Of a stretch of DNA of 64,000 nt, positions 22,230-32,639 are shown one piece after another. Source of the DNA: Calliphora vicina. Lineage: Eukaryota > Arthropoda > Insecta > Diptera > Calliphoridae. Below the pieces are notes generated by a model. It was given only the letters and a program-made list of their open reading frames with translations. It did not search any database and was not told the DNA's origin. Each line of letters opens with the position of its first letter. The first letter of the stretch is position 1. Location of the stretch: positions 157,648,726-157,712,725 of the forward strand of contig NC_088780.1 in the NCBI RefSeq assembly GCF_958450345.1, read 5' to 3'. The position numbers and the translations under genes are program-made.

Positions 22230-24568
22230 AATTTAATACTTCTGTAAGACTTACTTATTTCAATCAGTACTTGGCCTTTCACAATGTATACTTCATATTA
22301 AAACTGAAATATCACTTACCTAAAAGTAAAAGAATTGAGAAAAAATTATTAAAATTGAATTTTATAAAATTTCACTTACTTTTAACAATTTATGGCATAA
22401 TTTTTGCATATTTTTCTACCTAAATACATACATACAATTACATTTAAAATGCTAATCTAAAATTGTTAGTAAATAAAACTTAAACTACTTCAAATATTTT
22501 GTTCCCCTTATAAATATAAATTTATGCTGGCATTAAACAAATTTTCAAATTCTTAAAATTCGTTGACCTAAAATCGTTTGTTTGTTAGTATTTTTCTCAC
22601 TTGTTAAACTATTTAGCAGATTTTATATTTTCTTTTTGCCCTTGCATTTCATTATAATAATAATAATATTTTTAGGTCGGTAGTTTTTAGCATATTTTGT
22701 ATGAATTTTACTTTTTACACAAATAAATTTGTTTTGGTTTATACGTATTTCCTTCTTAAAGTTAGCTGGAGTGCCAATTCAATTGTTGCCTACTTAAAAG
22801 CAATTTGAATACGCGTTTTGTATTATAACTTTCAGCTAAGCTGAACAAAATATTACACTTTTTTTTCGTTTTTTTTTTCGTTTTTTTCTAGGGGGACAAA
22901 AATCTTGTTTCTTATAAATATTTTGCATTTCCTTTAGCAACACCAGCAATAATATTATTATGGCTGAGAAGAATGGCAAAGAAAATTCCAAATGAAGGCA
23001 AAAAGAAGAAACACATTTCAATGTTGTTAATGTCAGCAGCAGATACTAGTACTGACTGTTTGCCTTCATGAAAGAAATATTTTATTTTTAAACCAAATAT
23101 ACAAACACTAAACTTAGACAAAAACTCTGAAATTCGTTGGCCAAAAAAAAAATGAGACTAAACAACGGAAATGTTAAATAAAAAGTTTATGACTGTATAT
23201 ATTTGTATGCTGGAAATTTTACAGAAAGTACTTTTTAAAAATTATTCGTTTTTAAGAAAATAAACATCAAGAAATATTAATTGGGCACTTGTTGAAAGAT
23301 TTAAAAAAAAGTACTTTTTTCCATTACGAAAAATATCCTTTATGCTTTAGCATCAAGGGTATTCAAGATTCGGCACTGCCGAATATAATATTCTTACTTG
23401 TTTTTATATACTATTGTGTTCCTCATCAAAATGGCTACAATTTCAAACTTAATAATTTTCAAAAAGTACTTTCAGTAGAATTGTACAAATTAAAAAACTT
23501 GTTTAAAATTTATCGGAACATAAACATAATTGTTATCTTCTAACTCTATATCTTGTATCACCCTCTACTTAAATTTTATATAAAATGTAAGTAAAAAGTA
23601 CCAATTTAATGATTTTAAAAGTACTAAATTACAGCTATTTAATATACCAAATTTATGTATTGTACATTCTTAAAATGTAACAAGAGAAAGAAAGTAAATT
23701 GTGCAGGAAACATTTAAATTGCATTTCCACTCTAAAGCCAGCCACAGTGAAAATCTGTTACTTTTTGTAACACATTTTGTTCTCTATTGTTATATGTGCC
23801 ATCAAAGTTATACTGTTTAAATATAAAATAAGCTACAATAAAATACTGTTTCCCTTAGGTTTTTGTGAGAAAGCAAACTCTACTTAAAGACCATAAGAAT
23901 TGCCTTCAGTTTTATTCCTAATTATGTTTAAATATTCATTGGGAAATGGTGTACGAATATTATAAAACTTTATAAAGATGTAGCACAAAAGCATTCAACT
24001 TTATTTTCGGGGGTTGTGGAAGTATTTCAATGTTTTGTTTAGCTGGCAACAAAAAAAATATATGCAAAACAATGGCAAAATATTCATTTAAATTACAGGA
24101 CAAGTAACAGTTTTGTTATTTTTTTTTTTTGCCATTAAATGAGGTGTTGTTGTTAGTGTTGCTGCTGTTAAATGAATATAATTTTCAAATCGTTTTGTTA
24201 CTTTTCCGTTTGCCAACCAAAAAAAAAAAAAAAACTTAAAATAACAGGAAATCCTTTAAACGTTTGTTTTGTTTTTTTTTACAAAAGGTTTGCCTGGAAT
24301 TTATTAAAGTAAATAACTTAAAAACTAATTTTAGTTTAATTAATTTTAATATTAAATGCCAGTTCCCTAAAAATTATACAAAAATGTTTCCTTAAAATAT
24401 GGTTTTTTCATATAGAAAAATAGAAATATAGAAATATAGAAAATTACATACTAACGTGTAGCGAACTATGGATCGCCCAAAAGTTCCCTGTATATATGAC
24501 TCTTTAAATTATACTAAAAATTAAATAGTTAAAGTTTTAAAATTATAAACGAAACATGTATCTTGATT
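22230..24568. other. AT-rich intronic DNA; one family A end
   Basis: Mostly A/T homopolymer-rich DNA without a gene. At about 23,352-23,404, AAGATTCGGCACTGCCGAAT then TTCTTACTTGTTTTT is a detached 3' terminus of mini-me-like family A. A GTTGTTGTTAGTGTTGCTGC simple tract lies near 24,145. Confidence 0.6.
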
Positions 24569-25290
24569 AGAGATGCCAAACGGGGAATCTCGTTCCCGAA
24601 AATCCTGGGGTTTTCGGGATTTCTTAAACCCCGAAGCCCGGGATTTTTTAATTTTAAATCCCGGGATTTTCAGGATTTTCCAAATCGCGTTTTTCATAAA
24701 TAAATAGGGGAAATTGTAATTTTTATGTGCCTTTTTTATGCATTTTGACATTCTACATGCCCGAATATCGCAAAGTGATGCAACATAGTTAATAAAGGAA
24801 AGCGGTATTTTTGGTTTTCCTAGAGTGGGTCTCTGGAAAATCAATTCTTCATGTTTTTTTGTAAGTTATCTAACAAAACTCAATTTAAATACTTTTCAAA
24901 CGAAATTGATTTTATCTCAGATTTTATTTCGATTGCTCAAAGGCTAAAAGATATTATTAATAAATGTAAAAAACCCAAATAACAATAACGAAACCAAGTT
25001 ATAATGTAGATTTGCAAAAGAAATAGATCACTTTATTTCTGAAGAAACAAGAGAAAAATACTTGCATATTTGTTATAAGTATTTGCAAACGCTTTTGCCA
25101 ATATGAAAGATGTCTTTCGGCAGCAGCATATGTCGGAAACAAAATTCGTTCCAGAATGGCAGACGAAACCATAGATGCAATAGTATGCTTTTTAGTGTCT
25201 AATAAAAATTAATTGCTAAATAAAAAAATTACTTTCAATTGTAAAGACATAATTATGTACGTTTCTTTCTTATAATTTTCGGGATTTTAT
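24569..25290 (+). mobile_element. third hAT family, left end plus transposase tail, right end lost
   Basis: Begins TAGAGATGCCAAACGGGG with repeated CGGGATTT motifs. Between about 24,990 and 25,210 the plus strand reads, in two frames, EIDHFISEETREKYLHI, then RCLSAAAYVGNKIRSRMADE and TIDAIVCFL. This is the C-terminal dimerisation motif of hAT transposases (SA---kRs-l-de-id---fL). It is followed by TTTTCGGGATTTTATGG, where the inverted terminus should come, but a satellite-like array starts instead. It is dead and truncated. Confidence 0.72.
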
Positions 25291-25295
25291 GGTAT

Positions 25296-26055
25296 GGTAC
25301 ACGGAACGCACTATATAGGTTTGGTAGTCCAAGGGGTGCCTAATGATGCACTATTAGTGGGATAGCTGAACTAATTTTGGGATTTGAGAAAATTGACTTT
25401 CAAAAAAATTTGATTTTTGAAAAAATTCTTTAGAGGATCATTGGTTAAAATTGCCATTTTTTGGATGGTACACGTAACGCACTATATTGGTTTGGTAGTC
25501 CAAGAGGTCTGTAATGATCCACTAGTAGTGGGATAGCTGAACTAATTTTGGGATTTGAGAAAATTTACTTTCAAAAATATATGATTTTGAAAGGCAATAT
25601 CCCACTAATATTGCATCATTAGGCACCCCTTGGACTACCAAACCTGTATAGTGTGTTACGTGTACCATTCCAAAAATGGCCATTTTTACCAATGATCCTC
25701 TAAAGAATTTTTTCAAAAATCAAATTTTTTTGAAAGTCAATTTTCTCAAATCGCAAAATTAGTTCAGCTATCCCACTAATAGTGCATCATTGGGCATCCC
25801 TTGGACTACCAAACCTATATAGTGTGTTACATGTACCATTCCAAAAATGGCCATTTTTACCTACGATCCTCTAAAGAATTTTTCAAAATCATATTTTTTT
25901 GAAAGTCAATTTTATCAAATCCCAAAATCAGCTCAGCTATCCCACTAATAGTGCATCATTAAGCACCCCTTGTACCACCAAACCTATATAGTGTGCTACG
26001 TGTAGCATTCCAAAAATTACCATTTTTACCAATGATCCTCTAAAGAATGTGTTTT
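25296..26055. repeat. satellite-like array, about 171-bp unit, with an orientation switch
   Basis: The marker GGTACACG is found at 25,296 and 25,467 (171 apart), and its inverse ends at 25,666, 25,836 and 26,006 (170 apart). So there are about two units in plus orientation, a junction near 25,588, and nearly three in minus orientation. Each unit contains GGTTTGGTAGTCCAAGG and TATCCCACTAATAGTGCATC (or inverse). The open frames within it are repeat artefacts. Confidence 0.88.
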
Positions 26056-26355
26056 CGAAACAGACATCCAAATTTGTAAATTCTATAAATATTTTAGATA
26101 TTTTATTAATACAGGCCTCATGGAGTACCACTTCAATATAGTTTTGGTCATGGACTTGGTTCTATTCTCCTGTATTAGCCTCCTAAATATACTACCTCTT
26201 AAATACTATATCTGTTAAATGCATAATAGTGCACTGTTAACTGCTAAATAAGCTCTGTTACAAAATGTGGTTTGTGTCTCTACTAGTTAAATTCGAATTT
26301 ATCTTCAAACACATATATTATTATTATATTAATTAAAAGATATTTGTGGTTATAT
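26056..26355. other. short AT-rich spacer, nothing seen
   Basis: No coding or repeat signature. A GTGTCTCTA near 26,275 was considered as the missing hAT end and rejected. Confidence 0.5.
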
Positions 26356-26356
26356 T

Positions 26357-27126
26357 TATACCCTACACCACCATAGTGGGGAGGGTATTATGCGTTTGTG
26401 CAGATGTTTGTAACGCCCAAAAATATTAGTCTAACACCCACCTTAAAGTATACCGATTGACTTAGAATCACTTTCTGAGTCGATTAAACGATGTCCGTCC
26501 GTCCGTCCGTCCGTCTGGTTGGCTGGCTGGCTGGCTGGCTGGCTGGCTGTCCATGTAAACCTTGTGCGCAGAGTACAGGTCGCAATTTTGAAGATATTTC
26601 GATCAAATTTGGTACATTTTACTTTTTCGGCCCAAGGACCAAGCCTATTGAAACTGGCTGAAATCGGTCCATTATTTCACCTAGCCCCCATACAAATGTC
26701 CCCTCGAAATTGGACTTTATCGGTCATAAATGTATAATTTATCTATGTATCTACACAAATTTCGCTCCAAATAAGTTTTATATATACAAAATTCATGTCA
26801 CCAAATTTTGTTACGATCGGTCAATAATTAGTCATAGCTCCCATATAGACCCGCTTCCGAAAATCACTTTAACGTGCATAAATCACTTAAAAATGTTGGT
26901 ATACACACAAAATTCAACATAAATAACTTTCATATAGACATAAATCATACGACCTAATTTCATGGTGATCGGTCCATAATTGGTCATAGCCCCCATATAA
27001 CCCCACTTCCGAAAATCACTCAAAAATATAAATTATTGATATTTTAAAAGAAAAATATTTTTACTCATTTACTTGGTGTAGGGTATTATATGGTCGGGCT
27101 TGACCGACCATACTTTCTTACTTGTT
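26357..27126 (+). repeat. complete mini-me-like family B copy
   Basis: Runs from TATACCCTACACCACCATAG to the hairpin GGTCGGGCTTGACCGACC and CTTTCTTACTTGTTTT. Contains the proto-microsatellites (GTCC)n at about 26,495-26,515 and (GGCT)n at about 26,520-26,550. About 770 bp. Its 3' T-rich terminus supplies most of the polypyrimidine tract of the acceptor at 27,137. Confidence 0.85.
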
Positions 27127-27137
27127 TTCCCTTGCAG

Positions 27138-27191
27138 TATGTGGACTTTATGTTCTACTGTGCGTATACTTTATTGCGAATGTTCAAATAG
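27138..27191 (+). CDS. putative terminal coding exon
   Basis: After a polypyrimidine tract and TTGCAG, the frame reads YVDFMFYCAYTLLRMFK and then TAG. The 17 residues are hydrophobic and read in the phase (0) required by the exon ending at 13,136. The joined C-terminus would be ...RILPLAQ followed by YVDFMFY. The call rests on splice signals, phase and composition; at this length chance is a real alternative. Family unknown. Confidence 0.4.
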   Translation, partial: YVDFMFYCAYTLLRMFK

Positions 27192-27978
27192 CACGCATAC
27201 GCATCTTGTACCTAATTCAAAACAAAACCAAGCAAATTTTTTTTTTTATTTCTACATTCATTTAAATACATTATCCGTATAATTAATTTATTTTTTAAAG
27301 AAATTTTCGAAATTTTTTTTTCATTTATAGAAAAATTATGGGAAGACTTTTATGCATTTTATACATATGTAATATCAAGTATTTACAATTAAAATCATAG
27401 AAACTACAGAATAAGCAAAACTAATCAACATTTTGTTATAACATTTTACTTGCAAAAATCTAAAAAAAAAATAAAAAGAAGTTGTAAAACGAATTCAGGC
27501 CTACAAATGCTAAATGTATTTCTTTATATAAATATAAACTCAAATACATTTATACAGAATATATAAAAGTGTATTGAGGATAATTGAATGCATATGTATG
27601 TAAATGGAAAATGCGTCTATTAAATTTCATTTTCTTATTCATTCATTATTACATTGTTTTCTTTACATATGAGCCTCTTCTTTTTTTGCCATGTGCTTGA
27701 AATTCATTAAATTTAACTCATACATACATATTGATAAAGCCACATATATACTATTATTAAAAAAGAAAAAAGCGAGTAAAAAAAATATAATAAAATAAAG
27801 ATATAAATAAAATATTGTATAAAAAAAAACCTAAATGAATAAATAATCGGAAAAAAGCAATGCATATGTATTGTGTGAATGTACTTAAATATCGTCACTT
27901 AAAATGGAAAACAACGTATCGTCACAAAAATTCGAAATTGATTTTGTAATTGATTACGATTCACTATATCATATTAGA
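27192..27978 (+). other. possible 3' UTR and AT-rich flank
   Basis: No further coding. Several AATAAA-type signals occur (for example in AAAATAAAAAG near 27,470 and AATAAAATAAAG near 27,790) that could end the transcript if the 27,138 exon is real. Confidence 0.35.
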
Positions 27979-27980
27979 TA

Positions 27981-28984
27981 TGGGTAATTCCACGAGAACG
28001 ACAAACACGACTGAAAAAACAAAAAACCTTGAAACATTTTTTCAAGGTGATTTTAATAGGAGAAAACTATTTGAAAGTATTTAGAGCTTTTTACAACATT
28101 TTAATGGCAAAACTAATAGTTTAAACTGACTATATTTTATTTTTTAATTTAATTGGTATATTTTAAGCTAAGATAGCTGCGAAAACTAAGCTCCTAATTA
28201 GCATGTAGTATGAAATGATGTTGAATATGATCTTTTTTTGCTATTATCAAATTGTTTATTGAAACGGAAAATACAATTACTATTTATTTTTTTTGATTTT
28301 GTATACATATATTTACAGAAAAGAGAAAAATCTGTCAAGTACGTAAATTTTATTTATTATAAAATTCTGCAAAGATTATTTTTATTTAAATATTATGGAT
28401 TTTAAAGGAAAAATATTTGGTTTAGTTAGTCTAAAAAATTAAAAGAAACCATAACGCCTCTCACGATTCTCAAATTTTCGCATGTTTCTACATGTACCTC
28501 AAAATAACATCCGTTTTATGTCCAGTACGATATACCCTTATTTCGCTCTATATTTTGAACAACAATATTTCGAAAGATCTTATTATATAGTACCCTCTGA
28601 ATGGAACATAAAGACCAAATTATTTTTCAGGGGGGTTACTCTGTATTGCGATGCGAAAGCAAGTTCGATGCGAAAGGTAAATGCGATAAGAATACAATTT
28701 AGTACTCTGCATCGTCTACGCAAACGCTTTTCCAAAATAAGTTGAAAAATAAGCAACACTGGTACCACAAAATAAACAATAGCGAAATGAAATGTCAAAA
28801 CTTGTAAATAAAAATATTTTAAACACATTTGTTTGCGATGCGAAAACGGAGTAGAGGGTACCAATTGTTCAGTTTTTCTTTTGCATCGCAATAGAGAGTA
28901 ACCCCCCAGATAATTTTATTTTGGCAAAATCTATTTCACTCTGTAGGCGTACAAATGTCACTTACAATGACATGGAATTGCCCA
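27981..28984 (+). mobile_element. family E element with TA duplication, carrying a MITE
   Basis: The ends TGGGTAATTCCACG and its relative CATGGAATTGCCCA are imperfect inverted repeats, flanked by TA (27,979-27,980 and 28,985-28,986), suggesting Tc1/mariner-type mobilisation. The body includes AACGCCTCTCACGATTC and GACCAAATTATTTTTCAG, shared with copies at 40,247-40,665 and 53,919-54,930. No transposase is seen. Net length is about 725 bp after removing the MITE. Confidence 0.7.
28631..28906. mobile_element. MITE with CAG duplication in family E
   Basis: The termini GGGGGTTACTCT and AGAGTAACCCCC are inverted, with further inverted homology TATTGCGATGC. CAG flanks both sides (28,628-28,630 and 28,907-28,909), and the uninterrupted copy at 40,598 has TTTCAGATAC here. 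A 3-bp duplication fits PIF/Harbinger-like elements. 276 bp; the ORFs across it are incidental. Confidence 0.8.
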
Positions 28985-28986
28985 TA

Positions 28987-29327
28987 TGTCTACAAAATTT
29001 TAAACTTTTGCTATCAAAAGTAACCAAGTTATAATCAAAATTCAAAACGAAGTATCATCAAGTGCACGATTTTCTTAAACAAAATAACGTATACGTTTTG
29101 AGTAATTAATTAATAAAAACCATCAGCCTAACTACAAAAGCCTTAAAGTCGATTTTAAGTCAATAAAGTTGACTATTATTTTAAAATTCGTGCCATAAAA
29201 CAAATTTCAAATATAATTTAAAATGTTGATTTATTTTTTCCAAGAAAAGCTTTTTGTTTTGAGCTTTTATGTACATTTTGTTTTTTTAAGTTTTTAAAAT
29301 TTCTTTTTCTTTATTTTCATTCATTGA
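28987..29327. other. AT-rich DNA, nothing seen
   Basis: No feature that I can support. Confidence 0.5.
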
Positions 29328-29686
29328 AAAATACCCTACAGGGAATGCCAATAGTAAATTTGTAGAGATTTACTAGTGACAATGTCAGTAGCACTACTAC
29401 CACATGTACCCCAGCCAATGAAATCTTCTATTGACATTTAACATTAGCTTGTCATTGAAAATTCACCAGTAGACTGTATCACTATTGACTAGGTAGTTAC
29501 TTTCTATAGCTATTGAATACACAGCATAATAAAAAAAAAAAACAAATTATTGACGCGATCGTCGCCAATGTCACCAAAAATGCACTAGAACTGTTGTCTC
29601 TAATGTATCTCTACTGACGCTGCAATTGTCTGTAGAGAAATAGTATTGACATAGAGACATATGGTTGTAGGCTGGCTACAGGGTAT
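29328..29686. mobile_element. possible MITE with AAAATACCCT ends
   Basis: The left end AAAATACCCTACAGGG and right end GGCTACAGGGTATTTT are inverted. The interior contains many GTCWCTA/TAGWGAC-like words (CTAGTGACAATGTCAGTAGC, GTCTGTAGAGAAATAG). No clear target duplication. 359 bp, non-coding. Confidence 0.5.
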
Positions 29687-29689
29687 TTT

Positions 29690-30539
29690 CAATTATTTGA
29701 ATATATATGTTGGGAAAAGTTTTGAAGCTTTTTTAAATAAAAAAAGTTCTATTTTAAAATAAGGTCGACTTTAACAACAATTAACTTTAAAATGTCTTTC
29801 ATAGTTAGGGTGTATAATTTATTTTTTTATTTTTTCATACAAATTTATATTGATGATACGTTATTTTGGTTTAAGAAAACAACAATTCAAAATAACGTAA
29901 GACACATAAAATTAAGTATGAAAATGTTATTTTTTTGTATAAAATATATTTCTAGTGTCATTATAATTCAGATTTGAAAATACCGATTTCAATATCTCAA
30001 GTAGTTTTGATTTTATATCATTTTCAGCTTCTCCTAGAAACTTATGTAAAGTTATGTTACGTTATTTTGCATTTTAGGTGACGATATGTAGGATTGTATT
30101 TGCCTTTGTATGAATATATGTATATGGATGTGTGTCTATGTAGTTATTTGTGGTTCAGCTGTTTAGAAATTAAATCAAGAAAATTTGTTTAAGTCTGTAT
30201 CTTAAAAAAAAGTAAATGAAGAATATGAAAGTAAATAAATAAATGTTACAAAAAGTTGGTTACTGAAATATGGGTGTTTCCCTGAAATTGAGTAAACAAA
30301 GAAAACCAAAAATTCAAGAGCATTGTTTTTTTAATTATTACTATGATTTCTTTGACATAAGTAATGATATTATGTTAATAAAAGAAACTAAGTTTGAATA
30401 GGGACATCTATCAAAATCTTTATTAAACACCACATTTTGAATTAGGTTTTCTTAAAATTTATTAGTAATACAAAGAAATAATAATACAAGTCATATATAG
30501 TTTCCTTAATATGGACAGGCCCTAACTCTTGTTTTTTTG
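29690..30539. other. AT-rich DNA, nothing seen
   Basis: Short ORFs only; no exon or repeat boundary recognised. Confidence 0.5.
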
Positions 30540-30544
30540 TAAGC

Positions 30545-30777
30545 TCAGATTTTTATTAGTCATATTATCATAATGTCATAATATATTATAATAATTGTTG
30601 TTGTGTTTAAAGAAAAAAAAGTATTATTTTATGACAAGACAATAAACATAGTTCAAATAGTCTTATTAGTTTAGAACTTTTTTGTTTGAAACACAACAAA
30701 GATTTGTTTAAACTATCATAATATATTACGACATTATGACAATATGACCAAATGGTAGACCGTGTGAATACCCCAAC
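30545..30777. mobile_element. palindromic MITE family F, left end eroded
   Basis: ATCATAATGTCATAATATAT at the left is inverted as ATATATTACGACATTATGAC at the right, and the terminus GTGAATACCCCA is kept only at the right. Same family as the complete copy at 52,621-52,848 (GTTGTTGTTGTGTTT, TTATTTTATGACAA). Confidence 0.75.
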
Positions 30778-30779
30778 TG

Positions 30780-31309
30780 TGTATTTATATGTGCATACTG
30801 CTGTCAAACATTTAATCTATACCAGAAAATAAAACTTATTATAATGTTTTAAATTGCAAATCCTTATTTAATACAAAATATTATGCATACGAACACATAC
30901 ATGAACAGATTTTTGCAAATAATTACTTGCATATAAATAACAACAGAAACATTCAAACATGAACAAATGATAATAAGGTGGCACAATTTCTTTGTCATAC
31001 TTTCCTTTACAACTCCTAACCAATAGTCTGAAAATAGGGAAATATTAGCTTTTTTCAAAGGACCCTAATAGTCCTGAAACCAGCAAACATGTAAAGTAAG
31101 CTACAAAATATCTTTAAAACATCTAAGAAGTAAGACAAGAAGAAAAGGAGCTTAGATTGCCTTTGTTAATGTAGATGATGACGATGATGGAGTTGACGAA
31201 AATGATTGTTTCCGCAACCATATGAGGCATGTATGTATATGATTTTATTCACAAGACTAGAAAACAATACAGGCACGTACTCATATAATATATAACAATA
31301 CAGTTGTAG
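30780..31309. other. AT-rich DNA, nothing supported
   Basis: A GATGATGACGATGATGG simple tract at about 31,173 is the only notable feature. Confidence 0.5.
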
Positions 31310-31708
31310 AAATCAGATGGCCTACTCTTGAAGGCCTTGGAAGCTCCTCAAGAAGCAATTTCAATACGCCGAGCAGCAGGATTCATCCAAAAGCAGGGAA
31401 TTTGGGAACAATATAAATTGAAACCAAGAGACCCCGAGAGACGATTTTGTATTTTCGAAATGCTGCTTTAACGCTATAAAAAGAATATAATTTTTGCATC
31501 AAATTATTACTTGCGATGAAAAATGGATCCATTACGATAACCCGAAATGTAAGAAATCGTTCGTGAAAGACGCCCAGAATTTGCGGCCATCATGACAATT
31601 ATCGGCAACATTATTTAATACCTGTTAAAAAGTATTTAGACTGAAGTGGTTGAGAAGTTTTTGGCTCATCCAACCATCAGTTTGCTATTTGTTTCAATCG
31701 AACAAATA

Positions 31709-31882
31709 ACGATAATTTCGCGCAAAGGGGTCTATATTTTCAGGCCATGAACGAATCAAGCAACTATCGGTTACTCTTTTCGCTCTATCTGGGATACGCT
31801 TCACTTTCGAACAGAGTATCCGATAGTTGCTTGATTCGTTCATGGCCTGAAAATATCGGCCCCTTTGTGCGAAATTATCGTA
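31709..31882. repeat. fold-back duplication of mariner plus MITE end
   Basis: The arm 31,709-31,785 is the inverse of 31,805-31,882 (GGCCATGAACGAATCAAGCA against its complement), separated by about 20 bases. The left arm contains the end of the MITE (AATTTCGCGCAAAGGGGTC) joined to mariner flank, so the duplication happened after the MITE had inserted, probably by template switching during repair. Confidence 0.8.
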
Positions 31883-32131
31883 TGTTACATTTTTACATAG
31901 TAAAATATTATATCGGTATTCGCTATATTTATGGAAATATTACTAAGTTATTTTTATCGTATGTGAAATTTAATTTAATAAATCGGTTATTGTATCGGAT
32001 TTAAAATTTGGTATTGATGATACCAGCCAAAACAAAGAAATCCAAATTTTACAGGAGAGCGTCATAATTATGACGCTCTCCTTTAAAATTTGGTTTTTGT
32101 AACATACGATAATTTCGCGCAAAGGGGTCGA
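31856..32131. mobile_element. MITE with TA duplication in M2
   Basis: Inverted ends TCGGCCCCTTTG and TCGACCCCTTTG continue for about 35 bp (GCGAAATTATCGTATGTTAC). TA flanks both sides (31,854-31,855 and 32,132-32,133), and removing it restores the mariner reading KYEQLIWLG. It contains an exact 30-bp palindrome at 32,053-32,082 (AGGAGAGCGTCATAA and its inverse) inside a longer near-perfect stem at 32,042-32,093. 276 bp. Confidence 0.85.
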
Positions 32132-32163
32132 TATGAGCAGCTCATTTGGCTCGGAATACATAT

Positions 32164-32412
32164 TGTTACGAAATTGTACTTGAATTAAAATATAACGATT
32201 TTAATGGCTGATTTAAAAGTTGCATAATGCTTTCAAATAGCAGTGCCCAAACTGTAACATATCTGTGGGCATTATTAACATTGAATAAAAGCTTTCAGTT
32301 GACCAGAGTTGTTACAATTTTCAAACTACTAAACGGCTTTTATTTGCAATCAAAAGTATCCGGTTTATTTAAAGGAAATAAACCAACGTTTTGAAAAGGT
32401 TAAAACGTAACA
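32164..32412 (+). mobile_element. solo LTR, internally deleted, in mariner M2
   Basis: TGTTACGAAATTG to AACGTAACA, flanked by the 4-bp duplication ATAT (32,160-32,163 and 32,413-32,416). Removing it restores the mariner reading GIHILPERWENV. Compared with the 564-bp LTR at 9,397, about 315 bp are missing between CAGTTGACCA and GAGTTGTTAC, including the TATA box region. Ty3/gypsy type. Confidence 0.9.
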
Positions 32413-32639
32413 ATATATTGCCAGAAAGATGGGAAAATGTCAGGGCATACAATGGCCAATACTTTGAATAAATTTACATCGAACCGCATACATAATATTA
32501 CACAGGGCAACAACATCGAAAAAAAATGTCAGAGGCTTTTTAAACCACTACACAATTTTGATGTATTGTGGTTCCAGAAGTACAAATATGGTCCAAATTT
32601 TAAATTCTATTGAGAGGTTTTCTTTTAGTAAATTTTTTA

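Larger units (their letters stand above)
13137..27137 (+). other. inferred 14.0-kb intron
   Basis: Starts GTATTT after the exon at 12,932-13,136 and ends CTTGCAG before the exon at 27,138. Both junctions are phase 0. If the exon pair is real, everything between is intron, and is filled by the hAT, MITE, satellite and mini-me-like insertions listed separately. This is inference from splice signals and phase only. Confidence 0.4.
31310..32475 (+). mobile_element. mariner relic M2 with three later rearrangements
   Basis: Plus-strand mariner words in order: FIQKQGIWEQYKLKPRDPER-RF, then IITCDEKWIHYDNP by frame change, ERRPEFA, LSGIRFTFEQSIR, LLDSFMA, EQLIWLGIHIL and PERWENVRAYNGQYFE-stop. It is broken by frameshifts and stops. 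Inside it are a fold-back duplication (31,709-31,882), a TA-flanked MITE (31,856-32,131) and a solo LTR (32,164-32,412); each junction rejoins mariner sequence when the insert is removed. Confidence 0.85.

Noticed and set aside
26265..26290. GTGTCTCTA as the missing right end of the hAT element starting at 24,569
   Set aside because: The inverted match to TAGAGATGCCAAAC is poor, and the flanking 8-mers (ATCTTGAT and CTAGTTAA) do not match.
28482..28891. ORFs of 87 and 102 codons on opposite strands
   Set aside because: They span the CAG-flanked MITE and its family E host, so their reading frames are artefacts of the insertion.
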